A DNA stretch of 49,860 bases from Gemmatimonadota bacterium (GTDB taxonomy: Bacteria; Gemmatimonadota; Gemmatimonadetes; Gemmatimonadales; Gemmatimonadaceae), in the NCBI GenBank assembly GCA_021413975.1, contig JAIOPJ010000030.1, positions 1 through 49,860 on the forward strand, given 5' to 3'. Below the pieces are notes generated by a model. That model was not told the origin of the DNA, ran no database searches, and saw nothing but the letters and a program-made list of their open reading frames with translations. Numbering within the stretch: position 1 is the first letter of the stretch; the number at the start of each line of letters is the position of its first letter. The position numbers and the translations under genes were made by a program. Shown here one piece after another: positions 8,122 to 16,454 of the stretch.

Positions 8122-8493
8122 CGTTGGACTCGGATTGGAATCCCGCCACGCTACGGGACGACCGTGGCCAGGGAGCTACACTAAGCCTGTACGCGCGGCG
8201 GCGGTTCCGCGAGGGACCGGACCGCGTCCAGCCCCAAAGCCGAAGCCCCGTCCGGCTGGACGGGGCTTCGGGAGGAGAGGGAGCGAAGAGGTGTTTTTGA
8301 AGCCCTGTCGAATGCTGAGGCCCGCACCCTACTTCCGCCTTCCCGGCGTCCGGGCATGACGTGGATAAGGATATTGGATCCGCTTCGGAGGACTTATCGG
8401 CTCAAAAAGTGATTCTCTTCGTCCCGTACGTGACTAGTTTCGAATGTAGGCCGCCGTAACTTGAATTACAATCGGACCCGGACCCCCAGATCG
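8122..8493. other. 372-bp gap with an orphan perfect hairpin
   Basis: No gene is recognised here. The main structure is a perfect 14-bp stem with a 4-nt loop: CCGAAGCCCCGTCC at 8240-8253 pairs with its complement at 8258-8271. It lies ~120 bp upstream of the PTPS start. On the minus strand it is followed by CTTT, so it could be a weak terminator or 5'-leader attenuator for the pterin operon, or the end of a small RNA. The stretch 8340-8480 is noticeably more AT-rich and presumably holds the promoters of the flanking divergent genes. I could not identify a tRNA or a known riboswitch. Confidence 0.5.
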
Positions 8494-8667
8494 ATGGACC
8501 TGCTCACCATCGCCGGACTCGCCATGATCGCCCTCTGGGCGGCGGGCACCTTCGCCTTCGAGGCCCCCGGGTTCATCCACGGGCTGCTCACGCTGGGCGT
8601 CTTCTTCATCGTCCTCGGCGCGGTGAAGCGGGCCGAGCGCAAGCGCACGGGCGGCCCCACGACCTAG
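8494..8667 (+). CDS. Small Lmo0937-like membrane protein
   Basis: A 57-residue protein with two hydrophobic helices (LLTIAGLAMIALWAAGTF and FIHGLLTLGVFFIVLGAV) separated by EAPG, and a short basic tail. The pattern 'short helix – GxFIH – LL – second helix' matches the small lmo0937/DUF5670 membrane family, common in stress-linked loci of many phyla. The ATG at 8494 is chosen because the residues before it (NRTRTPRS) are not hydrophobic and lie in the AT-rich leader. Monocistronic. Function unknown. Confidence 0.7.
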   Translation: MDLLTIAGLAMIALWAAGTFAFEAPGFIHGLLTLGVFFIVLGAVKRAERKRTGGPTT

Positions 8668-8702
8668 CGGGCGTCTCGCGCGGGACCTCCCTCCGGCGGC
8701 GC

Positions 8703-9668
8703 TCAGATCTCCCAGTTCGAGAGCACCAGCCCACGCACCGGCGCTCGCTCCTCGAACCCCGAGAGCGTCATCCGCAGGTCGGACCAGCGCACCCGCGCAC
8801 CGCGTGCGATCAGCGTACGGAACGCGACCGCGTACTCGCCCTGCAACCGGATCGCGCAGCGCAACGCACCGCTGCGCCGTGCCTGCGCCGCGAGCTGCTC
8901 CGCCATCCGCGCCATCATCGCCTCCTCGGCGAGCACGCACTTGAGCACCCGGATCTCCTCGCGGCTGCGGCCCTCCACTAGCGGCGCGTCATGGAAGAGC
9001 GCGAACCCCTCGAGCGCCCCCGACGCGTCGCGGAGCACGACGCAGTCGCCGATCGCCTGCCGGAGCGTGATCCCGATCTCGCGCGAGAAGTCCACGCCGG
9101 GCCGGATGCGGTCGGTGAGCGCGGCGCACTCGGCGATCGCCGCGGCCCGTTCCGCGGCGCCGAGCGCGCTGAGCACCGGGGGGCGCACATCGCTCAGGGG
9201 CGTCGCCTCGACCGTGAGCGTGAGCGTCAGTCGCCCGGGCACGAATCCCATCCCCCCGTAGAACCCGATGTTGTCCATCGTGCGCGGCATCGTCTCGAGC
9301 CCGATCACCGTGCACCCCGCGGCGCGCAGATGCTCCACGCCGGCGCGCACGATCGTGCGGCCGAGTCCACGCCCCTGGAGTTCCTCGCGCACCGCGAGCG
9401 GCCCCATCCACCCTTCGCGCCCGGAGACGTGCGCCAGGTTGAACGCGGCGATCCGGTCGAGTCCGTCGCGCCAGAGCATCGCGCCGGCGCCAGCGCCCTC
9501 GATCGCGAAGCGCCAGATGACCGGATTGAGCGGCGGTACCCGCACCCCCGCCATGCCGTCGCGCCGGTAGCGCTCGCTGAACGCGTCGCTGAAGAGGACG
9601 TTGAGCGTCGGCAGGTCCTCGAGCCGGATCGGGAAGGGCCCGCTCACCTTGTGGGCGATCTCGTTCAT
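8703..9668 (-). CDS. GNAT-family N-acetyltransferase
   Basis: A 321-residue protein. The N-terminal half is a GNAT fold with the acetyl-CoA motif A at GPLAVREELQGRGLGRTIV and motif B at NIGFYGGMGF. The C-terminal half (from ~residue 165) lacks the motif but looks like a second, degenerate GNAT-like domain, making a tandem enzyme. Substrate unknown. Its ATG overlaps the sbcC stop by 4 nt (9665-9668), so it is the last gene of the nurA-herA-sbcD-sbcC operon and is translationally coupled to it. Acetylation of a repair protein is conceivable but purely contextual. Confidence 0.8.
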   Translation of the reverse strand: MNEIAHKVSGPFPIRLEDLPTLNVLFSDAFSERYRRDGMAGVRVPPLNPVIWRFAIEGAGAGAMLWRDGLDRIAAFNLAHVSGREGWMGPLAVREELQGRGLGRTIVRAGVEHLRAAGCTVIGLETMPRTMDNIGFYGGMGFVPGRLTLTLTVEATPLSDVRPPVLSALGAAERAAAIAECAALTDRIRPGVDFSREIGITLRQAIGDCVVLRDASGALEGFALFHDAPLVEGRSREEIRVLKCVLAEEAMMARMAEQLAAQARRSGALRCAIRLQGEYAVAFRTLIARGARVRWSDLRMTLSGFEERAPVRGLVLSNWEI

Positions 9669-12109
9669 GCGGCGGTCCCTGCGGGGAGGAGTTCGATCTC
9701 GTCGGGCGAGGGATCGGTGCGGGTCACGACCGCCGCACCGGTGCGCTCGTCGAACCCGACCGAGATCACCCGGTCGAGCCCGTCGCGCACCCCTTCGATG
9801 TGCGTGATCACGATCACCTGCTCGAACCGGTCGTGCAGGCCCCGCAGCAGCGCGAGCACGTTCTGGCGGCGGACGTCGTCGAGCGAGCCGAACACCTCGT
9901 CGAGCACGAGCAGCGAGAAGGCCTGCCCCGCGCGGTCGGCGATCATCTGCGAGATCGCGAGGCGCAGCACGAGGTTCGCGATGTCCTCCTCGCCGCCCGA
10001 GATCACCGGCTTCGGCACGCCCTCCTCGAGCACGAGCAGGCGGTACTTGTCGTCGAGTTCGAGTTCGGTGTAGCGCGCGTCGGTGAGTTCGGTGAGGAAG
10101 TTCGACGCGATCTCCGAGACCTCGGGGCGCAGCTGGAAGTTGAGGTCGGTGCGCAGGTCCGAGTAGGCGCGGTGCAGCTCGTCATGCAGCCGTCGGTCGC
10201 GCTCGAGCGCCTCCACGCGCTCGGCGAGCCGCTCGTACTCGGCGCGGGCCTCGCCCGCGCGCAGGGCCGCCCCCTGCGCGACCTGCCGCGTCGCACGGGC
10301 GCCCGCGGCGGCCCGGGCGGTCTCGGCGAAGGCCGTCGCGACCTCGTCGTGCAGCCGGCGCAACTCCTGGTACTCGTCCTCGGGGAACCGCAGTTCGGCG
10401 AGCCGGGTCGTCGCGGTGCCGCGCCGCGAGTCGAGCGCGGCCCGCTGGCGCGCGAGCGATTCCTGCTCGCGCAGGAGTGCGGGCTCGCGCTCGATCCGCG
10501 TGGAGAGACGGTTCGCGAGCGTGGACGACTCGGCGAGCCGCGCATGCTCGGTCTCGAGCGCCTTGTGCCGCGCGGCATCGTACCCGCCGGGGATTCCGGT
10601 GAGCTCCGTCGTCGCGGCCACGAGGCGCGCCGATTTCGCCGCGAGTTCGCGCTCCACCTGACGCGCCTGCTGCACCGCCGCCTGAACGGTGGCGAGACGG
10701 CGCTCGAACTGCCCGACGTCGTCCTGCAGCTTGCGGCGCAGCTCGTCGAGATGCGCGATGTCGGCGGGCATCGACGTGACCTGCTCGATGCGCGACTTGA
10801 AGTACGCGCCATCGGCCTCCACGGTCTCGAGCTGGCGCTCGATCACGTCGAGCACGTTCCGGAAGTGCTCGCCGAGGGGCCGGGTGCAGGTGGGGCACGC
10901 CCCTTCCTCCCCGAGCTGCAGGAGTTTGTCGCGCTGGTCGCGCAACTCGGCGTACTGCACCCGGAGGGTGCGGAGCCGGGTCTCGACCTCCTGCCGGTCG
11001 CGCACCCACTCGGTGCGGCGCGCCTCGAGCTTCCCCTGCGCATCCTCCATCGCACGGCGGCGCTCCTCGAGGTCGACGGTGATCGCCTCCTCCTGCGCCG
11101 GCTCGCCGGCGAGCCGCTCCCGCTGCTCCGTGAGCGCGCGCACCTCCGCGTCGAGCGACGCCTGCGTCTCGAGCAGCGCGCGCCGCCGCCCGTCGTGCAC
11201 CGCGAGCGCCCGCAGCGCCTCGAGCGCCTCCTGGGCGCGCGTGAAGGCCTCGATGTCGGGCAGCAGCGGCGCGAGGGCCGCACGCGCCTCGTTCACCTGC
11301 GCGAGTTCCGCCCGCAGGCGCTCCTCGGCGCGCGTGAGCGCGAACGACTCCCCGTCGATCGCCGCGAGGTCGGTCTCGATCCGCTGGCGCTCGTCGCGCC
11401 CGGTCTGCGCGGCCAGCCATCGCGGCGCCACCGAGTCGAGCGCGGCCTTGGTCTCCTGCTCCAGGCGCTCGGCCTCGGCCGCCGACGCGGTCGCCGCCGT
11501 GACGGACGCGCGCGCCTCGCGCTCCTGCGCCTCGAGCGCGTCACGGTCGGGCATGCCGGCGCGCAGGCCCGCGACCTCGCTCGCGAGCTCCTTGCGGCGC
11601 ACCCCGCAGAGTTCCTGCGCCACGCGGAGCTTCTCGTACCCCAGCACCCGCGAGAGGAACTGCGCCCGTTCGCTCGCCGTGAGCGACTGCATCACCGCGA
11701 GTTCCTTCTGCCCCGTGAAGTAGGTGTTGAAGAACTCCGTGCGCGTCATGCCGAGGCGGCGCTGCAGCATCTCGGCCACCGTCGTCACCGAGTTCGCGAT
11801 CGCGACCTCGCCGCCGTCGAGGTAGAGCTCGGCCATCGAGAGCCCGCGCACGACGCGATAGCGGTGGCCCGCGAGGTCGAACTCGAGCTCGACGCGCACC
11901 GGCGCTCTCGCCGCGGCCCGGTTGAAGCGCAGCGACTCGTTGCCGCCGCGCGCCGTGTTGCCGCCGTAGAGCGCCCAGGCGATCGCCTCGAGGATCGTCG
12001 ACTTGCCCGCCCCGTTGGGCCCGATGATGCCCGTGAGCCCGGTGTCGAACGCGATGTCGGTCTCCGCATGCTGGCGGAAGTTCGTGAGCCGCAGCCGCGC
12101 GAGCCTCAT
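9665..12109 (-). CDS. sbcC: SbcC/Rad50-type SMC ATPase
   Basis: An 814-residue SMC-like ATPase that clamps DNA ends and powers the Mre11/SbcD nuclease. Walker A is at residues 30-38 (GPNGAGKST). Long coiled coils flank a zinc hook at Cys405-Pro-Thr-Cys408. The C-terminal lobe carries the signature ISGGEEDIANLVLR and Walker B LLVLDEVFGSLDD. The length is short for E. coli SbcC (~1050) and nearer archaeal Rad50 (~850-880). The ATG at 12109 overlaps the sbcD stop in an ATGA, so the pair is coupled. Much longer upstream extensions in this frame run through sbcD and are not real. Confidence 0.93.
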   Translation of the reverse strand: MRLARLRLTNFRQHAETDIAFDTGLTGIIGPNGAGKSTILEAIAWALYGGNTARGGNESLRFNRAAARAPVRVELEFDLAGHRYRVVRGLSMAELYLDGGEVAIANSVTTVAEMLQRRLGMTRTEFFNTYFTGQKELAVMQSLTASERAQFLSRVLGYEKLRVAQELCGVRRKELASEVAGLRAGMPDRDALEAQEREARASVTAATASAAEAERLEQETKAALDSVAPRWLAAQTGRDERQRIETDLAAIDGESFALTRAEERLRAELAQVNEARAALAPLLPDIEAFTRAQEALEALRALAVHDGRRRALLETQASLDAEVRALTEQRERLAGEPAQEEAITVDLEERRRAMEDAQGKLEARRTEWVRDRQEVETRLRTLRVQYAELRDQRDKLLQLGEEGACPTCTRPLGEHFRNVLDVIERQLETVEADGAYFKSRIEQVTSMPADIAHLDELRRKLQDDVGQFERRLATVQAAVQQARQVERELAAKSARLVAATTELTGIPGGYDAARHKALETEHARLAESSTLANRLSTRIEREPALLREQESLARQRAALDSRRGTATTRLAELRFPEDEYQELRRLHDEVATAFAETARAAAGARATRQVAQGAALRAGEARAEYERLAERVEALERDRRLHDELHRAYSDLRTDLNFQLRPEVSEIASNFLTELTDARYTELELDDKYRLLVLEEGVPKPVISGGEEDIANLVLRLAISQMIADRAGQAFSLLVLDEVFGSLDDVRRQNVLALLRGLHDRFEQVIVITHIEGVRDGLDRVISVGFDERTGAAVVTRTDPSPDEIELLPAGTAA

Positions 12110-13344
12110 GCGTCGGCCCCGGGGAACTCGCGCGCCGGCTCCGACAGTTCGGCTTCCTCGAGGTAGCGCAGGCCGAGCGCGACGAGCTCCGGACGTTCCA
12201 CTCCTGCGGCGACGACGCGCGCCTGCAGCGCCTCGCGCAACGTCTCGGCCAGCGAGGGCCGGCGCCCCGGCGAGCCCGACGATTCGCGGCGCACCATCTC
12301 GGGACGCCGCATGTCGAGGTGGAAGTGCAATGCGCGCTTCTGCAGGTCGCGCAACGCCTTGTGGTCCAGGTCGCGCGCGATGTGCCGCGGCACGTTCTTC
12401 GCCACGAGCCGCACCACCTTGCCGTCGATCCCGCCGGGGATCCGCGCGACCGCCGACTGGATCGCCGCGTCGAGGTCGGCGGCCGCCATCCCGCGGCCCT
12501 CGATCGCCGCGAGGTCGAGCACCGCCCGACTCGTCGGGAGTGGATGGAAGGTCTGCTTCCCCGTCGCGAGGTCGCGCTCGATCATCCCCTTTCCGGGGAG
12601 CTTCGCCGCCTTCTCCTCGGCGAGTTCGCCCCAGGGGTTGGTGCTCGTGTACTCGAGCGAGCCCGAGTAGTAGACGTGGTCGGCGATCCGCTTGTAGACG
12701 TGGTAGTGCCCGAGCGCGACGTAGTCCCACCCCGTCCGTGTCACGTCCTCGAGCGGGATCTGCATCGCCGCGCGGTCGGCCTCGTCGGCGTGCGGGAGCG
12801 CGCCCTTCACCTCGCCGTGCAGCAGCAGCACGTTGTACTTCACCGCCGGATCGGGGGAGAGGTCCACCGTGCCGGGGGGCAGGTCGGGCACCGCGAGCAC
12901 CGAGAGGTCGAGATGCGGGAAGTGGATCCGCCGCGCCTCGCGGTCGGCCACGTGGATCGGCAGCGCACTCAGCGACTCGGTCGGCGCACCGGGACGCTCG
13001 CGCGCCGCGAAGCCCTGTTCGAACAGCCGCAGGATACAGATCGTCTCGGTGGAGCGCGGCATGTCGTGATTGCCCGCGACGACCACGATCTGCGTGTCGG
13101 GCAGCGCGTCGACCAATCGGCCGAACTGGCGGAAGGCGTGCAGGATCGCGGTGTTCGTCGGACGGACGGTGTGGAACACGTCCCCGCCGACGAGGATCAC
13201 GTCGGGCGCCAGCGCGATGAGCTTGTCCACCGCGCGCGAGAACGCCTGCGCGACATCAGCTTCGCGCTGGTTGATCCCGGCCGGCGTCTGCCGCTGGAAC
13301 TGGCGGAAGCCGAGATGGAGGTCGGAGAGGTGGACGAGGCGCAC
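12106..13344 (-). CDS. sbcD: SbcD/Mre11-type DNA exonuclease
   Basis: A 412-residue metallophosphoesterase nuclease, partner of SbcC/Rad50 in processing double-strand breaks and hairpin ends. All phosphodiesterase motifs are present: DLHLG (residues 8-12), GGDVFH, GNHD, LHGEVKG and GHYHV, which supply the two-metal site. The C-terminal ~130 residues form the capping and Rad50-binding part. It is preceded by herA with a 124-bp gap that contains a perfect 22-bp inverted repeat, and is followed by sbcC with a 4-nt overlap. Confidence 0.93.
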   Translation of the reverse strand: MRLVHLSDLHLGFRQFQRQTPAGINQREADVAQAFSRAVDKLIALAPDVILVGGDVFHTVRPTNTAILHAFRQFGRLVDALPDTQIVVVAGNHDMPRSTETICILRLFEQGFAARERPGAPTESLSALPIHVADREARRIHFPHLDLSVLAVPDLPPGTVDLSPDPAVKYNVLLLHGEVKGALPHADEADRAAMQIPLEDVTRTGWDYVALGHYHVYKRIADHVYYSGSLEYTSTNPWGELAEEKAAKLPGKGMIERDLATGKQTFHPLPTSRAVLDLAAIEGRGMAAADLDAAIQSAVARIPGGIDGKVVRLVAKNVPRHIARDLDHKALRDLQKRALHFHLDMRRPEMVRRESSGSPGRRPSLAETLREALQARVVAAGVERPELVALGLRYLEEAELSEPAREFPGADA

Positions 13345-13387
13345 GCGAGGGGAAATCTACCCGGCGGAGGACCCGGCCGTGCATCCA

Positions 13388-13470
13388 GGACGAAGGATGG
13401 AGGATGGAGGATGGAGGTGGAAAGACGAGGACCGTTCATCTTTCATCCTCCATCCTCCATCCTTCATCCT
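13388..13470. repeat. GGATGAAGG hairpin repeat, copy 2 (perfect 22-bp arms)
   Basis: The arms at 13392-13413 and 13444-13465 are exact complements over 22 bp, built from GGATGGA units, with a 30-nt spacer. The right end touches the herA stop codon (13469-13471, minus strand). It therefore sits in the transcript between herA and sbcD. No T-tract is seen on either side, so read-through into sbcD is plausible, with the hairpin acting as an mRNA stabiliser or attenuator. Confidence 0.85.
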
Positions 13471-15424
13471 AGCCGTACGGATCATCCGGCGGCGCCACCC
13501 GCAGCGGCGCCGGCCCGCGCCGCCCCGCGACCTCCGGCGTCGCCCGCTTCTTCAACTGCGCCTTGAAGAAGGCCTTCACGTCGTCCGGCCGCGCCTGCAG
13601 CGTCCGGTTCCGCGCCCGCAGCACGCCGTCGTCATCATCGCCGGCCAACATGAGCTGGTCCTGCACCCAGCCGAGCGTGATCGCCGGATCGAGCCGCCTG
13701 AGCGCCTTCGCCACCGACTGCTCGATCGTGAGCTCCTCGGCCTGCGGGAACCGCTCCACTCCCTCACGCCCCGTGAGCACCGCCGGCCGCGGGAACCGCA
13801 CGAAGATCGGCTGCCCGAAGTGCGGATGCCGCACCATGAGCTGACCCTTCTCGAGCGTCGCGAGGCGCGCCTTGGTCGCCGGCGCGAGCGTCTGGTAACC
13901 CGGCGTCGCGAGCTCGTCGGGATCCATCCGTCCGTACAACGAGGTGCCGCTGTTCCCCACCACCCGGCGGTGCACCTGCGAGCGGAACTGCTGCGCGCCG
14001 AACAGCACCAACCCCAGGTACCGCCCCCGCTCGGCGATGTCGAGCAGCATCTTCCGCACGTACGTGTCGGGGCCGTCGGCCGGGGCGTACTTGTTGAGCT
14101 CGTCGACGAAGACCACCACCTGCTCCACGCCGAGCTGCCGCTTCTCGAGATGCTCGCGCAGCTGCGAGACCACGCGCGCGAAGACGAGATCCTGTGCATC
14201 CTCCTCGAGGTTCGCGACGTCCACCACGTAGACCGCGCGGTCCTCGAACGCCTTGAACGGCAGGTCGCTCACCGAGCCGTCGTCGGTCACGAGCCCCTTG
14301 CAGCGCGTGGAGATGTTGGAGAGCCGGTTCCGCACCTTCCGGATGGTCGCTACATGGTGTGTGCGCCAGACGTCGGCGTTGCGCGCCTCGAGTCCGCGCA
14401 GGAGCTCACGGAACCACTGCTCGAGGTCCGAGAACGACCGCACCTCGTGCGCGCGCTCGAGCACGCCATCGGTGAACGTCTGGTCGACCACGCGCTCCTT
14501 GATGAAGTCGATCAACGCGTCGGCCTTGGCGTCGATGTCGTCGCGGTTGAGCAGCACCTCGGCGTACTGCAGCGTCTCCTTCAGGCCCCAGGTGAGCGGC
14601 TGCACGTTCTCCTGCAGCGCATCGTTGGAGCGCAGCGTCGCGAGCTGCCCGCCCTTGGCGGACCAGGGGGCGAAGTAGCGCACGTTGGCGAACGGGACCG
14701 CGGGCACGCCGAGGGTCGCGTAGATGGCGCGGTCCTCGTCCGAGAGCGCACTCGCCGGCTGGTCGAGGAAGCAGAGGTCGGGGCCCTTCACGTTGAAGCA
14801 GACCGCCGCGACCTTGCCCTTGCTCGCCGGGAAGTGCGCGAAGATGCTCGCGAGAAGCCACTCGACCGCGCTCGTCTTGGTCGCGAGTCCCGAGACGCCG
14901 GAGATGCTCAGGTGTGCCGCCTCGGGGCCGAGGAGGAAGTCGGCGTCGAGGTGGATCGCCGCCTCGGTGCCGCCGGCGCGGTAGAGACCCACCGGGATGC
15001 CCCGACGCGTGTCCCCCGTGGCGTAGGTGTCCATGCGCAGGGCGACCTGCACGTCGGCCTCGGTCGCGAGGTGCACAGTGCCCATCGGCACCGGCTGGAG
15101 CGGCTCCTCCGGCACGTGGCGCAGGACCGCGGCGGTGTAGAGCCGGATCTCGGTGCGCTCGGTGGGGGCCAGCGCACTCGCACCGGGCTCGCCGTCGGCA
15201 CCGAGCACGTCGTGCAGCGGCGTCTGCAGGTCGGTGTAGCCGAAACCCTCGGTCACCACGCCGTAGATGCGCGGCAACAGACCACCCACCGGGCGCGCCG
15301 TCTCCACCCGCACGATCGTCCCGATCCCGACCGGCGCATCGAGCGCGGTCCAGAAGTGGAACTCGTGCGGCGTGTTGGGCTTCCGTTCGGTGGCGACGAC
15401 GCGCCCGATGATCGCTTCACTCAC
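13469..15424 (-). CDS. herA: HerA-like DNA translocase ATPase
   Basis: A 651-residue HerA/FtsK-superfamily ATPase. The N-terminal ~120 residues form a HAS-barrel-like beta domain (IIGRVVATERKP…, GIGTIVRVET). The P-loop is a variant, GVSGLATKTS at residues 176-185, keeping the Lys-Thr pair. Walker B is VVVFVDE at 436-442, and an arginine-rich C-terminus follows. In archaea HerA forms a hexameric pump that works with NurA nuclease and Mre11-Rad50 to resect DNA ends. Placement 28 bp downstream of a NurA-like gene and upstream of mre11-rad50 supports this role over that of a generic DUF87 ATPase. Confidence 0.82.
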   Translation of the reverse strand: MSEAIIGRVVATERKPNTPHEFHFWTALDAPVGIGTIVRVETARPVGGLLPRIYGVVTEGFGYTDLQTPLHDVLGADGEPGASALAPTERTEIRLYTAAVLRHVPEEPLQPVPMGTVHLATEADVQVALRMDTYATGDTRRGIPVGLYRAGGTEAAIHLDADFLLGPEAAHLSISGVSGLATKTSAVEWLLASIFAHFPASKGKVAAVCFNVKGPDLCFLDQPASALSDEDRAIYATLGVPAVPFANVRYFAPWSAKGGQLATLRSNDALQENVQPLTWGLKETLQYAEVLLNRDDIDAKADALIDFIKERVVDQTFTDGVLERAHEVRSFSDLEQWFRELLRGLEARNADVWRTHHVATIRKVRNRLSNISTRCKGLVTDDGSVSDLPFKAFEDRAVYVVDVANLEEDAQDLVFARVVSQLREHLEKRQLGVEQVVVFVDELNKYAPADGPDTYVRKMLLDIAERGRYLGLVLFGAQQFRSQVHRRVVGNSGTSLYGRMDPDELATPGYQTLAPATKARLATLEKGQLMVRHPHFGQPIFVRFPRPAVLTGREGVERFPQAEELTIEQSVAKALRRLDPAITLGWVQDQLMLAGDDDDGVLRARNRTLQARPDDVKAFFKAQLKKRATPEVAGRRGPAPLRVAPPDDPYG

Positions 15425-15451
15425 GTTGTACTCACGCTCTGCGCACCCTGG

Positions 15452-16417
15452 TCACTTGAGGATCGCCGTAAGGTACTGCTCGCACTCGCGGATGCCGTAC
15501 ACCATCACGTCCCATCGCTGGTCCGGCAGCGACACCGGCGCGCGTTCGGCGAGGAGCCAGCGCGAGACGACGTCGGCGCGCGACGTGATGTCGTCCACGA
15601 GCGCCGCTTCCACCCGCACGAGGCCGAAGAGCGGTGACCGCGACGCCGGATCGCGCAGGCGCAGGTACCACGAGGCCACCGCATGCCGCCGCGGCGACGA
15701 GAGGGTCATCGCCGTCGTGCGCTCCCCCTCGCGCAGTCCGAGCAGCAGTGGGAGCGCGGCCTCGTCGGCGTAGAGCGTGCGATGCGACTTGACCACGCCG
15801 ATCACCTGGGCGCTCCGCGCGGCCTCCGCGCTCGCGCTGGTGCCGCCATCGACGAGCAGAGGACCATCGCCGCTCGCGACCCAGTCGGCCGCGAGCGCCG
15901 ACTCGGCCGCCTCGCGGGCGCGTTGCACGGCGGTGAGCGCGCGCGCGACGAGTTCCTGCGGGTGTCGGGCTCCCGGCACCGCATCGGGATCGTCGGCGGG
16001 GGACCTGCCGTCGGCCCGCAGGGTGTCGACCACCCGGACGCGCCCGAGGAGCGTTTCCAGCAGCGCGGCCTCGAGGAGCGCGTGTGGTGCGTACAGCGCC
16101 TGATCGATCCGCGGCGCGCCCCAGGTGTGCATCCGGCGCGCCTCGCGCACGCGGATCGCCGCCGCGACCGCCCCGTGGACGATCGGGACTCCGCCCGCAT
16201 GCGCGAGCACCTGCGACCGCTGGATCCCGTCGAGGAAGGCGCGGAAGCCCACCACCGGCTCGCCGGGAACGGCGCGGACCTGGATGGAGGTCCCTTCGAG
16301 CGGCGTGGCGCGCTCGAGTCGCGGCGGCTGGTCGCCCTTGGGCTGCACTTCCAGCGGCGCCCCGCGGGCGCCGGCACCCAGGCCGCCGTCACGAAGTGCG
16401 CGGAGGGCGTCCCGCAT
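15452..16417 (-). CDS. nurA: NurA-like 5'-3' nuclease
   Basis: A 321-residue protein that fits the NurA nuclease fold: an N-terminal acidic motif FLDGIQRS (Asp63), a second acidic strand GPLLVDGG (Asp190) followed by VIGVVKSH (Lys210), and a C-terminal segment WYLRLRDP…GLVRVE…SRWLLAER. NurA is an RNase H-like nuclease that threads DNA from the HerA ring and degrades 5' strands. The assignment rests on these motifs plus the adjacent herA, mre11 and rad50. Start ATG 16417 has GAGGGGG upstream, and the gene heads the operon, diverging from a lipoprotein gene only 37 bp away. Confidence 0.7.
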   Translation of the reverse strand: MRDALRALRDGGLGAGARGAPLEVQPKGDQPPRLERATPLEGTSIQVRAVPGEPVVGFRAFLDGIQRSQVLAHAGGVPIVHGAVAAAIRVREARRMHTWGAPRIDQALYAPHALLEAALLETLLGRVRVVDTLRADGRSPADDPDAVPGARHPQELVARALTAVQRAREAAESALAADWVASGDGPLLVDGGTSASAEAARSAQVIGVVKSHRTLYADEAALPLLLGLREGERTTAMTLSSPRRHAVASWYLRLRDPASRSPLFGLVRVEAALVDDITSRADVVSRWLLAERAPVSLPDQRWDVMVYGIRECEQYLTAILK

Positions 16418-16454
16418 GCTTGCCGCCCCCTCTGCCGGGGCGTAGCTTGGCCCT

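Noticed and set aside
8281..8360. tRNA-like sequence around TCGAAT
   Set aside because: No acceptor stem or complete cloverleaf could be built.
9800..12166. Long plus-strand open frame antisense to sbcC
   Set aside because: It mirrors sbcC codon periodicity and its product is Arg/Glu/Leu-rich with no recognisable motif.
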